From positions 62,001-126,000 of the forward strand of contig CAVPWE010000007.1 of NCBI GenBank assembly GCA_963709485.1: a stretch of DNA of 64,000 nucleotides, read 5' to 3'. The stretch comes from JAXDBM01 sp963709485 (GTDB lineage Bacteria > Desulfobacterota > Syntrophia > Syntrophales > Fen-1087). Every line of letters starts with the position of its first letter. The stretch's first letter is position 1. Shown here piece after piece: positions 27,022 through 36,276 of the stretch. The notes under the pieces were generated by a model. It was given only the letters and a program-made list of their open reading frames with translations, was not told the origin of the DNA and did no database searches. The position numbers and the translations under genes were made by a program.

Positions 27022-27324
27022 TCTGATTCAACAGAATTCAACGGCAATTTAAGGAGACGACCATGAGAAGCATATTTCTAAAATGTGCGTTGTTCTTCTT
27101 GGGGTTGTTGACAGCATTTGTTCCTCTGAATCCCGCAGGGGCTGCACCTATATCCATCGACATAACTGCCACAATAAGTTCGATTAGTGATTCGTATGGA
27201 TTCTTGACTGGGCACATTGGTGTCGGTGACATCATCCACGGAACATATATCTACGAGACAACCACAGCGGATACAAATGCCTTGTCCGAGGTCGGAGACT
27301 ATCGGCATACGACTGCACCGTTCG

Positions 27325-29231
27325 CCGGGGTTCGACAGTCGTAGGCATTTTTTAGCCCTTTTGCTGGCGTAAGTGGTTGAAAATACGTGGTGGGACTTCC
27401 GGAAAACGGGAAAACGTGTAGGCATGCGAATATGATAATTGTACTTGACATGATTGGTAGTATGTGTTATATGAGTAGGCATGTATATAAGAACAATCTC
27501 CCGAAAGAACAAAGGCGGAACCACCACGACCTATGTCCAGTTGGCCCACAATGTTCGTGATCCCCAGACCGGGCAGCCACGGGCGGATGTCCTTTACAGT
27601 TTCGGGCGTGCCGATACCCTGGATGTTGATGCGATCAGGCGACTGACCAAAAGCCTTTCCCGCTTTCTTTCTCCTGAAGAGGCTTTGCAGATTCAGGGAG
27701 CTGCAGAGGGTGACACGCCGCTTCGATTTGTCAGGAGTTACCCCATGGGCGGCGCCTATCTCCTGCGTGCCCTGTGGGAACAGCTGGGAATACCCAATGC
27801 TCTTTCTCAATGTATGAAAGATCGGTCGTTTACGTCGCCGGTGGAATGGGCGTCCTTTGCCATGGCGGCGAATCGCGCCTTGGCCCCTGACTCCAAGCGG
27901 GGAGTCGAGGAGTGGGTCAGAGACGATGTGGCACTGAGGAATCCAGAACCTATCGAGCTTCAGCATCTGTACCGGGCGATGGATGTTCTTCTGGAGTATC
28001 GGGAGATCATTCACAAAGAGGTCTTCTTTGCCGTGGCGGATCTTTTGAACCTGGAAGTGGATCTGATCTTCTTTGACACCACCAGCACCTACTTCGAGAT
28101 GGATGAAGAGGATGAAGTCGGACTGCGGCAGTACGGTCACTCCAAGGATCACCGGTCGGATCTTCCGCAGATCGTCATTGGTCTGGCGGTGACGAAAGAG
28201 GGTATCCCGGTGAAGTGCTGGACCATGCCGGGGAATACGTCGGATATGAAGACGGTGGAGACGGTCAAAAATGATCTTCTCGGATGGAAGCTGGGTCGCT
28301 GCATCTGGGTCATGGACCGGGGAATGAACTCGGAAGATAACCGCCTGATCCTTCAGAAGGCCGGCGGTCATTATATTATCGGAGAGAAGCTCCGGGACAA
28401 CCAGGAGGTCCACAGGGAGGTTCTGGCCAAGCGGGGCAGGTTTACCGCCATCCGGGAAAATCTGGAAATCAAGGAAGTTATTGTCGGCGATGGGGAGCGC
28501 CGCCGCCGGTTTATCCTGGTTCACAATCCCGAAGAGGCCAAAAAGGACAAAGCCACCCGTGAGAAGACGCTCAAAAAGATTGAGGAAGCGCTTAAGTCCA
28601 TCAAGGAACAAAAGGGGCAATGTCACAAGAAAAACGTATGCGCCCTGCTGTCTCACCGAACGATGGGGAGATTCCTGAGGCAGCTGAAAACCGGCGCGAT
28701 CAAGATCGACAAGGGCAAGATCAAAGAAGAGGCCCATCTGGACGGGAAGTATATCATCTCCACCAGTGACGACACGCTGACACCGGAGGACATCGCCTTG
28801 GGTTACAAACAGCTGATGGAAGTTGAACGGGCCTTTCGGACCCTGAAGACGACCCTGGATCTGAGACCTGTCTATCATCGGAAGGATGAACGGATTCAAG
28901 CACACGTGTTTCTCTGCTTCCTCGCTCTCCTTTTGGTGAGGATTGCCGAGAGGAAAACCAACATGACCTGGGACAGCATTAGAACCCAAATGGACCGTCT
29001 TCATCTTGGAGAATTTTTTTCAAAAGAAGGACGGGTTTTACAGACCACCGAACCGACCCCTGAACAGTTGAACATATTGAAACAACTAAAAATATCACCG
29101 CCGCAACGGATAAGACACATCCAAATGACCCCCTGAATCTGTAGGCACACGCCTAAAAATCGAGCATGACTTATGTTTTCAATTTTACTTAACAATTTCA
29201 ATCGCGCTTACCTAACGCTGTCGAAGGGGGG
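27325..29231 (+). mobile_element. IS1634-family insertion sequence
   Basis: The element carries one DDE transposase. Its ends can be fixed from the interrupted gene: a 5-bp duplication GTTCG at 27320-27324 and 29232-29236, left end CCGGGGTTCGACAGTCGTAG and right end (reverse complement) CCCCCCTTCGACAGCGTTAG, sharing TTCGACAG and TAGG. Length 1907 bp. The inverted repeats are imperfect. The insertion is intact enough to be mobile. Confidence 0.75.
27481..29136 (+). CDS. IS1634-family transposase
   Basis: 551 aa, normal family length. The catalytic core is visible: FFDTTSTYFE (first Asp), the family signature LRQYGHSKDHRSDLPQIVIGL, WVMDRGMNS (second Asp) and the later YKQLMEVERAFRTLKTTL with the Glu of the DDE triad. 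It cuts and pastes the surrounding element. The start is an ATG close to the left end. No frameshift. Confidence 0.9.
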   Translation: MYIRTISRKNKGGTTTTYVQLAHNVRDPQTGQPRADVLYSFGRADTLDVDAIRRLTKSLSRFLSPEEALQIQGAAEGDTPLRFVRSYPMGGAYLLRALWEQLGIPNALSQCMKDRSFTSPVEWASFAMAANRALAPDSKRGVEEWVRDDVALRNPEPIELQHLYRAMDVLLEYREIIHKEVFFAVADLLNLEVDLIFFDTTSTYFEMDEEDEVGLRQYGHSKDHRSDLPQIVIGLAVTKEGIPVKCWTMPGNTSDMKTVETVKNDLLGWKLGRCIWVMDRGMNSEDNRLILQKAGGHYIIGEKLRDNQEVHREVLAKRGRFTAIRENLEIKEVIVGDGERRRRFILVHNPEEAKKDKATREKTLKKIEEALKSIKEQKGQCHKKNVCALLSHRTMGRFLRQLKTGAIKIDKGKIKEEAHLDGKYIISTSDDTLTPEDIALGYKQLMEVERAFRTLKTTLDLRPVYHRKDERIQAHVFLCFLALLLVRIAERKTNMTWDSIRTQMDRLHLGEFFSKEGRVLQTTEPTPEQLNILKQLKISPPQRIRHIQMTP

Positions 29232-30295
29232 GTTCGGCATAACCCTGGAGGTAAACGGATTTTTATTTCGCACCGACCCGGGTGATGTCGATTTCCTGGT
29301 AGAGATTTGTAATGACCATAATGATAACCACGACGCTTACCTGCTGCGAAGTTATAATAATCTTTTTGACATCTCGGTTCCTTTGGGTGATCCAAGCTTT
29401 ACATGGTCCCGTGACAACCACATTCATTGGCAACTTTATGATAGCAGCCATACCGCTTTAGCGAGCACAGCGGGCACAGCGCTGCCAACAATGCCTCCGG
29501 TTCTGTCTGATTGGCCATCGCCTTACCGCCTGGACATCAGTAGTCAACAAATCTTCGGAGACACTCAAAGTTTTTACATCTTGGCCGATGTCAATTCGGT
29601 TGTCCTTTCCCCCACATCAGTTCCAGAACCTACCACGATGTTACTGCTCGGTCTTGGTCTGGTGGGACTTGCAGGAGTCAGGAGGAAGATTCAAAAATAA
29701 ACTCGGTCACACAGTCGGGTTATGAACACCGCGGTTCTTACTTCGTGAAGGGTGAGGCAGAGTCAGAAATGGCCCTGCTTTTTTTTGTGTTAAGAACAAA
29801 TAGATTTGTCCGGTTTTGTAACACATGAGTTGTCCGCTTTTTCTGTTCTTTGCCGGGGGGCTTTTGAGAACAGGAGGTGAGCGGCGGATATAGGTGGTCT
29901 GGGTTCTTAGGACAGGAGACAGGGGTTTATAAGTGGGAAAGCGCTCCTGGTTGATGGTCATGCCGCCTTTCCGGGCTTTACTTCCATGAGTTTCCCGTGC
30001 CTGTGTCTTCCGCTACGCTCCAGTTAGATGGAAACAGGCATCGTCATTTACAGAGGCGCAGCGCGATCGGCAACATGGTCAGGGCGGGCATACCCGAGCA
30101 TGTTGCAATGAAGATATCCGGCCACAAGACAAGGAGTGTGTTCGACCGCTATTGTTTCCGGTCGTGATAAATTGAGCCAAAAATGGTCGTTTAAAAGTGA
30201 GCCACTTTGGGGGTGGATATGGTGAGAGAAAAGGGTATGGTGCCTTTTTTATCTCAGCGTGAGCGAGGTGGCGTATTGAAAAAAAGGAGACCGTT

Positions 30296-31552
30296 TTGGA
30301 CATACTGGTGTTGGAGCGGAAGGGTTTGAGCCAGCGACAGATCGCCGGGAGGCTGGGGATCAGCCGCAACACGGTGAAGAAGTACATCGAGAATCAGGGC
30401 TACCCGGAGCGAGATCGGAGGGAGCGAAACCGGAAGAGCCTGCTGGATCCATTTCAGGGCAACATCGCTGCGTGGCTTGAAGAGGACATGGGGTACAAGG
30501 CGACATGGATATATGATCATCTTCGTCCCATGGGTTTTGCCGGGAGCTATGAGATCGTCAAAAGAGCGGTGCACGCGATCAAGGAGGAACGTCAGCGGAT
30601 CGCCTACATGCGATTTGAGACGGAGCCGGGCTGCCAGTCCCAGGTGGATTTTGGCGAGTTTCAGTTTGATCGGGCCGACGGCACGGTTGAGAAGATTTAT
30701 CTCTTTTCGATGATCCTGGGTTTTTCGCGGAGTCTCTACGGTGAGTTCGTCGATCGGTGCGATTTGCCGACCTTTCTGGCTTGTCATATTCATGCCTTCG
30801 ACCATTTCGGCGGCGTGACCGAAGAGATCCTCTACGACCGGATGCGGAACGTTTTCATCAGAAAGTTAGCCGGCAAGGACCAGTTCAACGACAGCCTGAC
30901 GGGATTTGCCTTGCATTACGGTTTCAAGCCTCAGGTGGCTCCGCCTTATGCCGCCTGGGTGAAGGGGAAGGTGGAGCGGCCCTATCACTTCATCCGGGAG
31001 GGGTTCTGGCGGGGGTACGGATTCAGTTGCCTGGAGACGGCCAACAGGGACCTTCTCCAATGGCTTCAGCGCAAAGAGCAGCGGGTTCATGGGACAACCC
31101 ATGAAGTGGTGTCGGAGCGATTCGAGCGCGAGCGGCCTCATTTACAGGCGCTGCCGCCGCAGGCATTCGACACCTCCTGGCGGGTCTACCGCAAGGTGAA
31201 CAAAGACTGCACTGTCCGTTTTGAAGGCAACAGCTATGTGGTGCCTCATACCCTGGTGGGGAAGGATCTTGTCCTGCGGGTCAAGGACCGATCCATGCGG
31301 ATCTTTTCGGATGATCATCTGATTGTGACCTACGAAATCCCTGAGGGTAAAGGACATCTGGTGCAGGACAAGCGATTTTACGAGGCGCTGAAAAAGGATC
31401 GCGAGATGAACCGGCGCAAGTACGGCCAGGGCAGACGCGGCAAGGGTCGCGCCAAATGCACGATCAGCCCGATCAAGCCGCTCTATGACATGGATGTTGA
31501 GATCCGTCCGCTCCATATTTATGACGGCATGATCGGGGAGGTGCGGATATGA
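30296..31552 (+). CDS. istA: IS21-family transposase IstA
   Basis: 418 aa. An N-terminal helix-turn-helix (KGLSQRQIAGRLGISRNTVKKYI) is followed by the integrase core with QVDFGEFQFD (first Asp) and APPYAAWVKGKVERPYHFIR (the Glu region). IstA performs strand transfer of the element. The start is a TTG six bases after AAGGAGA. The stop overlaps the start of istB (ATGA). Confidence 0.9.
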   Translation: MDILVLERKGLSQRQIAGRLGISRNTVKKYIENQGYPERDRRERNRKSLLDPFQGNIAAWLEEDMGYKATWIYDHLRPMGFAGSYEIVKRAVHAIKEERQRIAYMRFETEPGCQSQVDFGEFQFDRADGTVEKIYLFSMILGFSRSLYGEFVDRCDLPTFLACHIHAFDHFGGVTEEILYDRMRNVFIRKLAGKDQFNDSLTGFALHYGFKPQVAPPYAAWVKGKVERPYHFIREGFWRGYGFSCLETANRDLLQWLQRKEQRVHGTTHEVVSERFERERPHLQALPPQAFDTSWRVYRKVNKDCTVRFEGNSYVVPHTLVGKDLVLRVKDRSMRIFSDDHLIVTYEIPEGKGHLVQDKRFYEALKKDREMNRRKYGQGRRGKGRAKCTISPIKPLYDMDVEIRPLHIYDGMIGEVRI

Positions 31553-32319
31553 GCGATGCCCTGGTCCTGGATCGCATCCAGAGCAGCCTGACAAGGCTGA
31601 GGCTTCCGCGCATGGGTGAGATCCTGGAAAGTGTGATGCAGTCGGCACAGGAAGGAAGCAAGAGCTATCTGTCCTTTCTCGACGCACTTCTGGAAGAAGA
31701 GGTTGGCTGTCGGGAACAGCGCCGGATTGAAACATCCCTGAAGATATCGGGGCTTCCCTTCATCAAGAGCATCGACGAGTTCGATTTTTCCTTTCATCCC
31801 AAGCTGGATCGCCAGAAGGTGATGTCCCTTTTTGATCTGACCTTTATCCGGCAGAAGGGCAATGTGGTCTTTCTGGGACCCCCCGGTGTCGGCAAGACCC
31901 ACCTGGCTGTATCTCTTGCGGTGAAAGCCTGTCAGGCCGGCTTGAGCATCTACTTTACCACCATGGAGGATCTGATCGGAAAGTTGAAAAAAGACCATGG
32001 CGCCGAGCGGAAAGGCAGAGGCCGGGGCTACAACAAATCGGCGCTGGTGATCGTGGATGAGGTTGGCTATACGCCGATCGACAGAGAGGAATGCAATCTC
32101 TTCTTCCGATTCATTGCCAATCGGTATGAGAAGGCCAGCACCATCATCACCTCCAACAAGGCCTTCTCCGACTGGACGGAACTGTTTCATGATCCGGTCA
32201 TTGTCACGGCCTTTCTGGATCGCCTGCTGCACCACAGTGTGGTCATCAACATGCGGGGCAACAGCTACAGGCTCCGTGGAAAGGTCGGAAAAGAGGGGGT
32301 GGAAATGAGCCGGTCATAA
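31549..32319 (+). CDS. istB: IS21-family helper ATPase IstB
   Basis: 256 aa AAA+ ATPase of the DnaC/IstB type. Walker A LGPPGVGKTHLA, Walker B LVIVDEVGY, and the arginine-finger region YEKASTIITSNKAFSDW are in place. IstB assists IstA in target selection and transposition. It overlaps istA by four bases and is translationally coupled to it. Confidence 0.9.
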   Translation: MSDALVLDRIQSSLTRLRLPRMGEILESVMQSAQEGSKSYLSFLDALLEEEVGCREQRRIETSLKISGLPFIKSIDEFDFSFHPKLDRQKVMSLFDLTFIRQKGNVVFLGPPGVGKTHLAVSLAVKACQAGLSIYFTTMEDLIGKLKKDHGAERKGRGRGYNKSALVIVDEVGYTPIDREECNLFFRFIANRYEKASTIITSNKAFSDWTELFHDPVIVTAFLDRLLHHSVVINMRGNSYRLRGKVGKEGVEMSRS

Positions 32320-32506
32320 GGTCAGGGTGGCTCAGTTTTCACGACCGAAAATGGCTCACTTTGAAAAGACCGTTGACAGCTATAACATCGTGTCGCAGGA
32401 TGACCTGAAGGAGGCGGCCTTAAAGCGGGAGAAATTCAGCAGAAAACAGGCGGGACAGTTACAATTTGCCCAAAAATGAGGCAAAGGGGCCGAGATTGCG
32501 GCTCGT

Positions 32507-32568
32507 AACCCCTTGATTTCATTGGTGGGCCGTGTGAGGATTGAACTCACGACCAACGGATTAAAAGT
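32507..32568. repeat. att copy of tRNA-Lys 3' end between elements C and B
   Basis: TTGGTGGGCCGTGTGAGGA and the following bases to TTAAAAGT match the tRNA-Lys 3' half without mismatch, including the encoded CCA. The left flank AACCCCTTGATTTCATTGG is shared with the other internal copies. It marks the junction where element B joined element C. Confidence 0.85.
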
Positions 32569-32722
32569 TATTTCATTATGGATTAGGCCACCTTAAGCCT
32601 TGTGTCCTCTCATGTGTTTTTACGGGGGAAAAACCCTTTTAGGCACATTCCAATTATCCGCTTGTGTTTTCCTGTATGCGCTTGCATACTTCACAGGCAC
32701 TTCACAGTAAAAGGCAACGGCA

Positions 32723-33310
32723 ATGGCAAAGGACTGGAAACTGGATAGAGAGCATGTTGATTTGTGGGCTGAGTGGTTCAAGACACATGTGCCGGTTTGC
32801 CATGTTCAAGAATTATGGAAAATCGGGCAGAGTCCTGAGGAACTAAAAAGATTTGCGGATAAATTCTATGCGGATTTCGAAGGCGTTTTTAGACGCGAAA
32901 ACAAAACGAAGGAAGATGTCAAAAGTGCGCTTTACCGGTCTTTGGAAAAACTGACAATATATCCTTTTACAAAGCGAAGAAAATATCTCTTGGAAGATAC
33001 CTTAAAAGAGTATTATCTCATAATCCAGACATTTTACGGCGAGCTGTATAAGCACGAAGCAGAACCATTTGAAACGGTGATAAATGAGGATGACGAAGAA
33101 GAAGGGGAACTTACTGACAATCCAAAAATTCCCATCAAGAAGCCTGACGAAGTCGAAAACGAAATTATTGAGCGCATGGAACCTGATTTAGAGAAATTGA
33201 GAGAGCAAGGCAAAAGCACAAGAGAGATTGCGGCAGTATTGAAGGGACAAAAGGGGATGTCAAAAAGCACGATTCACAGGCGATTGAAAAAGGAGACAAC
33301 GAAAAACTAA
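32723..33310 (+). CDS. protein of unknown function with C-terminal helix-turn-helix
   Basis: 195 aa, not recognised. The first 120 residues are mostly helical and charged (EHVDLWAEWFKTHV, FADKFYADFEGVF). A very acidic linker (NEDDEEEGEL) follows and then a helix-turn-helix of the resolvase/sigma type near the end (STREIAAVLKGQKGMSKSTI, HRRLKKE). It is the first gene of element B, separated from the att by about 155 bases that hold nothing recognisable. Cargo or accessory regulator are both possible. Confidence 0.55.
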   Translation: MAKDWKLDREHVDLWAEWFKTHVPVCHVQELWKIGQSPEELKRFADKFYADFEGVFRRENKTKEDVKSALYRSLEKLTIYPFTKRRKYLLEDTLKEYYLIIQTFYGELYKHEAEPFETVINEDDEEEGELTDNPKIPIKKPDEVENEIIERMEPDLEKLREQGKSTREIAAVLKGQKGMSKSTIHRRLKKETTKN

Positions 33311-33352
33311 AGTCAATGCAAGGTATGATTTCATCAGTTTGAGGTGGCAATC

Positions 33353-33871
33353 ATGAAAGAATTACTTTCGCCATTTTTCCGTGTCGCGTGCATCGTGATC
33401 TTTCTTCACCTGATCATGGCATGTGACTCAATGCAAAAAATGTATGAAGAACGAAATGATTCTGATCTTGCAAAGGCTAAATATTTGGGGTCGGAAGAAA
33501 TCCCACAGGTTGGTGCAAAGTGCGTTTTGACCACATCTTGGCGTGAGGGCCGCCTGTATTATATTTTCAGAGCCAGCCCCCTACTGAATCCCAAAGAGTC
33601 ATTGGAAAACAAACCCCAAGAATTTATAGACAAGGTTATGGCATCAAAGCGTTTTATAAGTTCTCTTCAACTTAGGTATGGATACCCCACCTTTACTGTT
33701 AAATTGAAAGACCAAGGTGGCTTTGAGATTGTATCCATCGTAATGGCACAACCAACACAAATAGTCGATAACGATAATACAGCAACAGGGATAGATCAGA
33801 GATCAAGTGTCGAATGCTCCAGAAAGAAGTATCGAGATATTTCAAGTTGGGAAGTTCAATGGCGGTATTAA
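33353..33871 (+). CDS. small putative lipoprotein of unknown function
   Basis: 172 aa from the ATG at 33353. A signal peptide ends in LIMAC, a lipobox with the cysteine to be acylated, followed by a short charged region. The rest is not recognised. The frame remains open after the TAA at 33869-33871 for 42 more codons (reading GKSKLFVYGEIERSAVIPFD) up to 34000, so the gene may once have been longer. Lipoproteins on phages and satellites sometimes exclude related phages; this is only a suggestion here. Confidence 0.55.
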   Translation: MKELLSPFFRVACIVIFLHLIMACDSMQKMYEERNDSDLAKAKYLGSEEIPQVGAKCVLTTSWREGRLYYIFRASPLLNPKESLENKPQEFIDKVMASKRFISSLQLRYGYPTFTVKLKDQGGFEIVSIVMAQPTQIVDNDNTATGIDQRSSVECSRKKYRDISSWEVQWRY

Positions 33872-34025
33872 TGCGCATTAACAGGGGCAGGTAAGTCGAA
33901 GCTATTCGTTTACGGAGAAATTGAGCGGTCAGCGGTAATTCCTTTCGATGAAATCAAAATTGTGCATCAGTCGGATAAACAAAGAGAAGCATTAATATAA
34001 CATATATATCAAATACTTACTCCAG

Positions 34026-34062
34026 AAAGCCGGTAATTATTCACCGGCTTTTTTATTTTTTT
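34026..34062 (+). terminator. intrinsic terminator
   Basis: AAAGCCGGT (34026-34034) pairs with ACCGGCTTT (34043-34051) around an 8-base loop and runs into TTTTTATTTTTTT. It ends the lipoprotein transcript and separates it from the replication block of element B. The rest of the 33872-34141 gap is described under the lipoprotein. Confidence 0.8.
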
Positions 34063-34141
34063 GTTCATGCATGGGACGGTTTCCGCATTTTGCGCGCTAT
34101 CATCAGATTAAGAGCAAAAAACAATTCTGGAGGCAAAGGAA

Positions 34142-34378
34142 ATGAGACAGTCAAGCGCAAATGTACCCATCTTGGACATCTATCTAACTTCATTTTTATC
34201 CCTTCACGGCATATCGCCACAATTCACAAAACAAGGTTCGCGGATCGTTTTCGAGTTTCCGGCAAGCAAGGAAGTCAACCAATTGACGCGGGCGTACAAT
34301 GAAAACCCGTCCGTTCATGTCTTGGATTTTGTCCATCACCTGAGACGGATTCGCTCTCAAATGCTGTCGGCGCGCTAA
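34142..34378 (+). CDS. DUF5659-like small protein
   Basis: 78 aa after GGAGGCAAAGG. LDIYLTSFLSLHGISPQFTKQ followed by VFEFPASKEVNQLTRAYNEN fits the DUF5659 pattern seen in small phage and island proteins just ahead of primase genes. Function unknown. It leads the replication block of element B. Confidence 0.5.
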   Translation: MRQSSANVPILDIYLTSFLSLHGISPQFTKQGSRIVFEFPASKEVNQLTRAYNENPSVHVLDFVHHLRRIRSQMLSAR

Positions 34379-34399
34379 CGGGACAGGAAGGAAACGGAA

Positions 34400-34918
34400 A
34401 TGGAAAAACCTGACATTCTTGAAACCGTGAGGCGTGAAGGCTTTGACCCGATACAGAAAGGCCGTGCCTTCTGGATGTGCTGTGCCTTCCACAATGAACG
34501 GACACCCTCTCAAAAACTTGATCCGGTGCGGCAGATGTTCTTCTGTTTCGGATGCGGCGCGCATGGGGATGCAATCACATTCATTCAGAGGCTTCACAAC
34601 CTGTCATTCAAAGACGCGCTCCGCTATCTACGAATCGACAGAAACCACAAAGCCAAAATCAAACCGGAAGTGCAAACGAAGCGTGATTTAGTCAACGGTT
34701 TCCGTCAATGGGAGCGGGATTATTATCAAGAGCTTTGCGCCGCTTCCCATGACTTCCACAACATCAAGAAGGGCTTCAAGACGATTGAAGACGTGGAATT
34801 TTTTCAAGAGGAATTCGATTTGATGCCGGTGATTGAATGGCACATGGACATCCTTGCAAACGGAAACGATGAAGACAAATACGGGCTTTACTGCCTTGTG
34901 AAAGGGAAAGATCAATGA
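34400..34918 (+). CDS. CHC2 zinc-finger (primase-type) protein
   Basis: 172 aa. A DnaG-type CHC2 zinc finger is visible: CCAFHNERTPSQKLD then FFCFGCGAHGDAITF, with the ligands Cys, His, Cys, Cys. No TOPRIM domain follows; the remainder is helical and not recognised. Such stand-alone zinc fingers work with a separate helicase/primase in phages and satellites. The stop overlaps the start of the DUF3987 gene, indicating that the two act together. Confidence 0.8.
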   Translation: MEKPDILETVRREGFDPIQKGRAFWMCCAFHNERTPSQKLDPVRQMFFCFGCGAHGDAITFIQRLHNLSFKDALRYLRIDRNHKAKIKPEVQTKRDLVNGFRQWERDYYQELCAASHDFHNIKKGFKTIEDVEFFQEEFDLMPVIEWHMDILANGNDEDKYGLYCLVKGKDQ

Positions 34919-36198
34919 CGTTTGAACTGGCAGAAACACTATTTCGAGACACACACGAAAAAGAAGAAACCATCACCCTAAACGGCGATTCATCGTCATG
35001 GCCTGCCCCTATCGATGAAGCGGCCTATCAGGGGCTTGCCGGTGAAATCGTCAAGGCGATTGAACCGCACACGGAGGCCGATCCTGTTGCAATCCTGATT
35101 CAAACCTTGACGTTCTTCGGCAACATCATCGGGGACGGGCCGCATTTCAGAGTAGAGGCAGACCGTCACCCTTTACGGCTTTTTTCCGTGATTGTCGGGC
35201 AGTCCAGCAAGTCGCGCAAGGGAACATCGGAAGGAATTGTGAAACGGCTTTTTCACGACATCGATGAAGAATGGGCGCGCGAGCGGATCAAGGGCGGGCT
35301 GTCAAGCGGCGAAGGGCTTGCTTACCATGTGCGCGATGCGGGGACAATTGGCAAATATGAAGACTCCGGCGTAAGTGACAAGCGGCTTCTTGTGTGTGAA
35401 AGCGAGTTTGCAAGCGTCTTGAAAAGCGCAAGCCGTGACGGAAACATCCTGTCACCTGTGATTCGGCAGGCATGGGACACCGGCAATCTTCAGACGTTGA
35501 CAAAGAACAATCCCGTCAAGGCAACCGGCGCGCACGTTTCCATAAGCGCGCACATCACGGAAGACGAATTGAGACGATACCTGTCACAAACGGAAATGTT
35601 CAATGGCTTCGGAAATCGATTCATTTGGCTTTGCGTGAAGCGTTCAAAGGTTTTGCCGGAAGGCGGGATGATCCATCAAATGGACTTAAGCTCTCTGAGC
35701 GACAGAATTCGTGATGCTGTCCAATTTGCAAAGCGCGTTGATGAAATCACACGGGATGAGGAATCGCGTGAAATCTGGAAAAGCATTTATGAAGAACTTT
35801 CGGAAGGGAAGCGGGGATTGATAGGGGCGATCCTTTCCAGAGCGGAAGCGCAAGTCATGCGCCTTTCGTGCGTCTATGCTTTGATGGATCGTTCAAGGGT
35901 TGTGCGGGCTGAGCATCTTCACGCCGCTCTTGCCCTGTGGGATTACGCTGAAGCGTCCGTCAATTACATTTTTAGAGGCAAGACGGGGGATGAAGTGGCA
36001 GACCGGATTCATCAAGCATTGAGCGAGTCTGAAAATGGGTTGACACGGACAGATATCAATAATCTTTTCGGAGGACACAAAAGCACAGAGCGGATTGATG
36101 AAGCTCTGGAGCTTTTGAAAACATACAAGAAGATAAATATCCGCAAACAGGACACCGGAGGACGACCGACAGAGAGAATCTTTCGGGGTGCGGAATAA
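34915..36198 (+). CDS. DUF3987 (YfjI-like) helicase/primase-associated protein
   Basis: 427 aa. PHTEADPVAILIQTLTFFGN, then VIVGQSSKSRKGTS (a P-loop-like segment) and LSSGEGLAYHVRD, LLVCESEFASVLK, PHVSISAHI-like region and NGFGNRFIWLCVKRS follow the order of DUF3987 proteins, replication ATPases on phage satellites and islands. It should unwind DNA at the element's origin with the zinc-finger partner. A winged helix-like tail (SENGLTRTDINNLFGGHKS) closes the protein. The stop is followed by 78 bases before the next ATG. Confidence 0.75.
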   Translation: MTFELAETLFRDTHEKEETITLNGDSSSWPAPIDEAAYQGLAGEIVKAIEPHTEADPVAILIQTLTFFGNIIGDGPHFRVEADRHPLRLFSVIVGQSSKSRKGTSEGIVKRLFHDIDEEWARERIKGGLSSGEGLAYHVRDAGTIGKYEDSGVSDKRLLVCESEFASVLKSASRDGNILSPVIRQAWDTGNLQTLTKNNPVKATGAHVSISAHITEDELRRYLSQTEMFNGFGNRFIWLCVKRSKVLPEGGMIHQMDLSSLSDRIRDAVQFAKRVDEITRDEESREIWKSIYEELSEGKRGLIGAILSRAEAQVMRLSCVYALMDRSRVVRAEHLHAALALWDYAEASVNYIFRGKTGDEVADRIHQALSESENGLTRTDINNLFGGHKSTERIDEALELLKTYKKINIRKQDTGGRPTERIFRGAE

Positions 36199-36276
36199 GC
36201 GGAGAAAGCGGAATAAGACTTACTGTTGATACTTTTTCCTCATAATCCGCTTTTTCCGCAAGGAAGGGATGAAATC

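Larger units (their letters stand above)
27063..29700 (+). pseudogene. PEP-CTERM gene interrupted by an IS1634-family element
   Basis: The gene starts at 27063 with a signal peptide (MRSIFLKCALFFLGLL) and runs in frame to TTAPF at 27323. The rest resumes after the insertion at 29237: GITLEVNGFLFRTDPGDVDF ... VPEPTTMLLLGLGLVGLAG and RRKIQK, stop at 29700. Removing 27325-29231 and one copy of the GTTCG duplication restores a single frame of about 241 codons reading YRHTTAPFGITLEVNG, which is the usual wording of this PEP-CTERM subgroup. The fifth gene of the cluster is therefore disrupted but otherwise undamaged. Confidence 0.85.
30153..32378 (+). mobile_element. IS21-family insertion sequence
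   Basis: Ends read TGT...ACA: the left end begins TGTTTCCGGTCGTGATAAA and the right end, reverse complemented, begins TGTCAACGGTC. Multiple terminal copies of a GTGAGCCA/TTGAGCC motif with GGTCGT lie inside both ends, as in IS21. A 5-bp duplication GCTAT flanks the element (30148-30152 and 32379-32383). It contains istA and istB in the normal order. Length 2226 bp. Confidence 0.85.
30036..32479 (+). pseudogene. tyrosine integrase remnant of element C, split by IS21-family element
   Basis: Before the insertion the frame reads RSAIGNMVRAGIPEHVAMK then ISGHKTRSVFDRY, the C-terminal box of a tyrosine recombinase with the catalytic His and Tyr. After the insertion it continues NIVSQDDLKEAALKREKF to a stop at 32477-32479. 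The two halves join exactly at the GCTAT duplication. The N-terminal two-thirds of the integrase is missing or unrecognisable upstream of 30036. It ends just before the att copy at 32507, which is where the intact integrase of element B sits relative to its own att. The 29701-30035 stretch before it contains no other gene. Confidence 0.8.

Noticed and set aside
27352..29004. 550-codon open frame on the minus strand
   Set aside because: Antisense to the IS1634 transposase; no recognisable domain.
23865..29700. Exosortase among the PEP-CTERM genes
   Set aside because: No multi-pass membrane protein with exosortase motifs is present; only substrates are encoded here.
34915..36198. Possible anti-phage defence ATPase
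   Set aside because: The order of motifs and the coupled CHC2 gene favour a DUF3987 replication protein; no nuclease or effector partner is seen.
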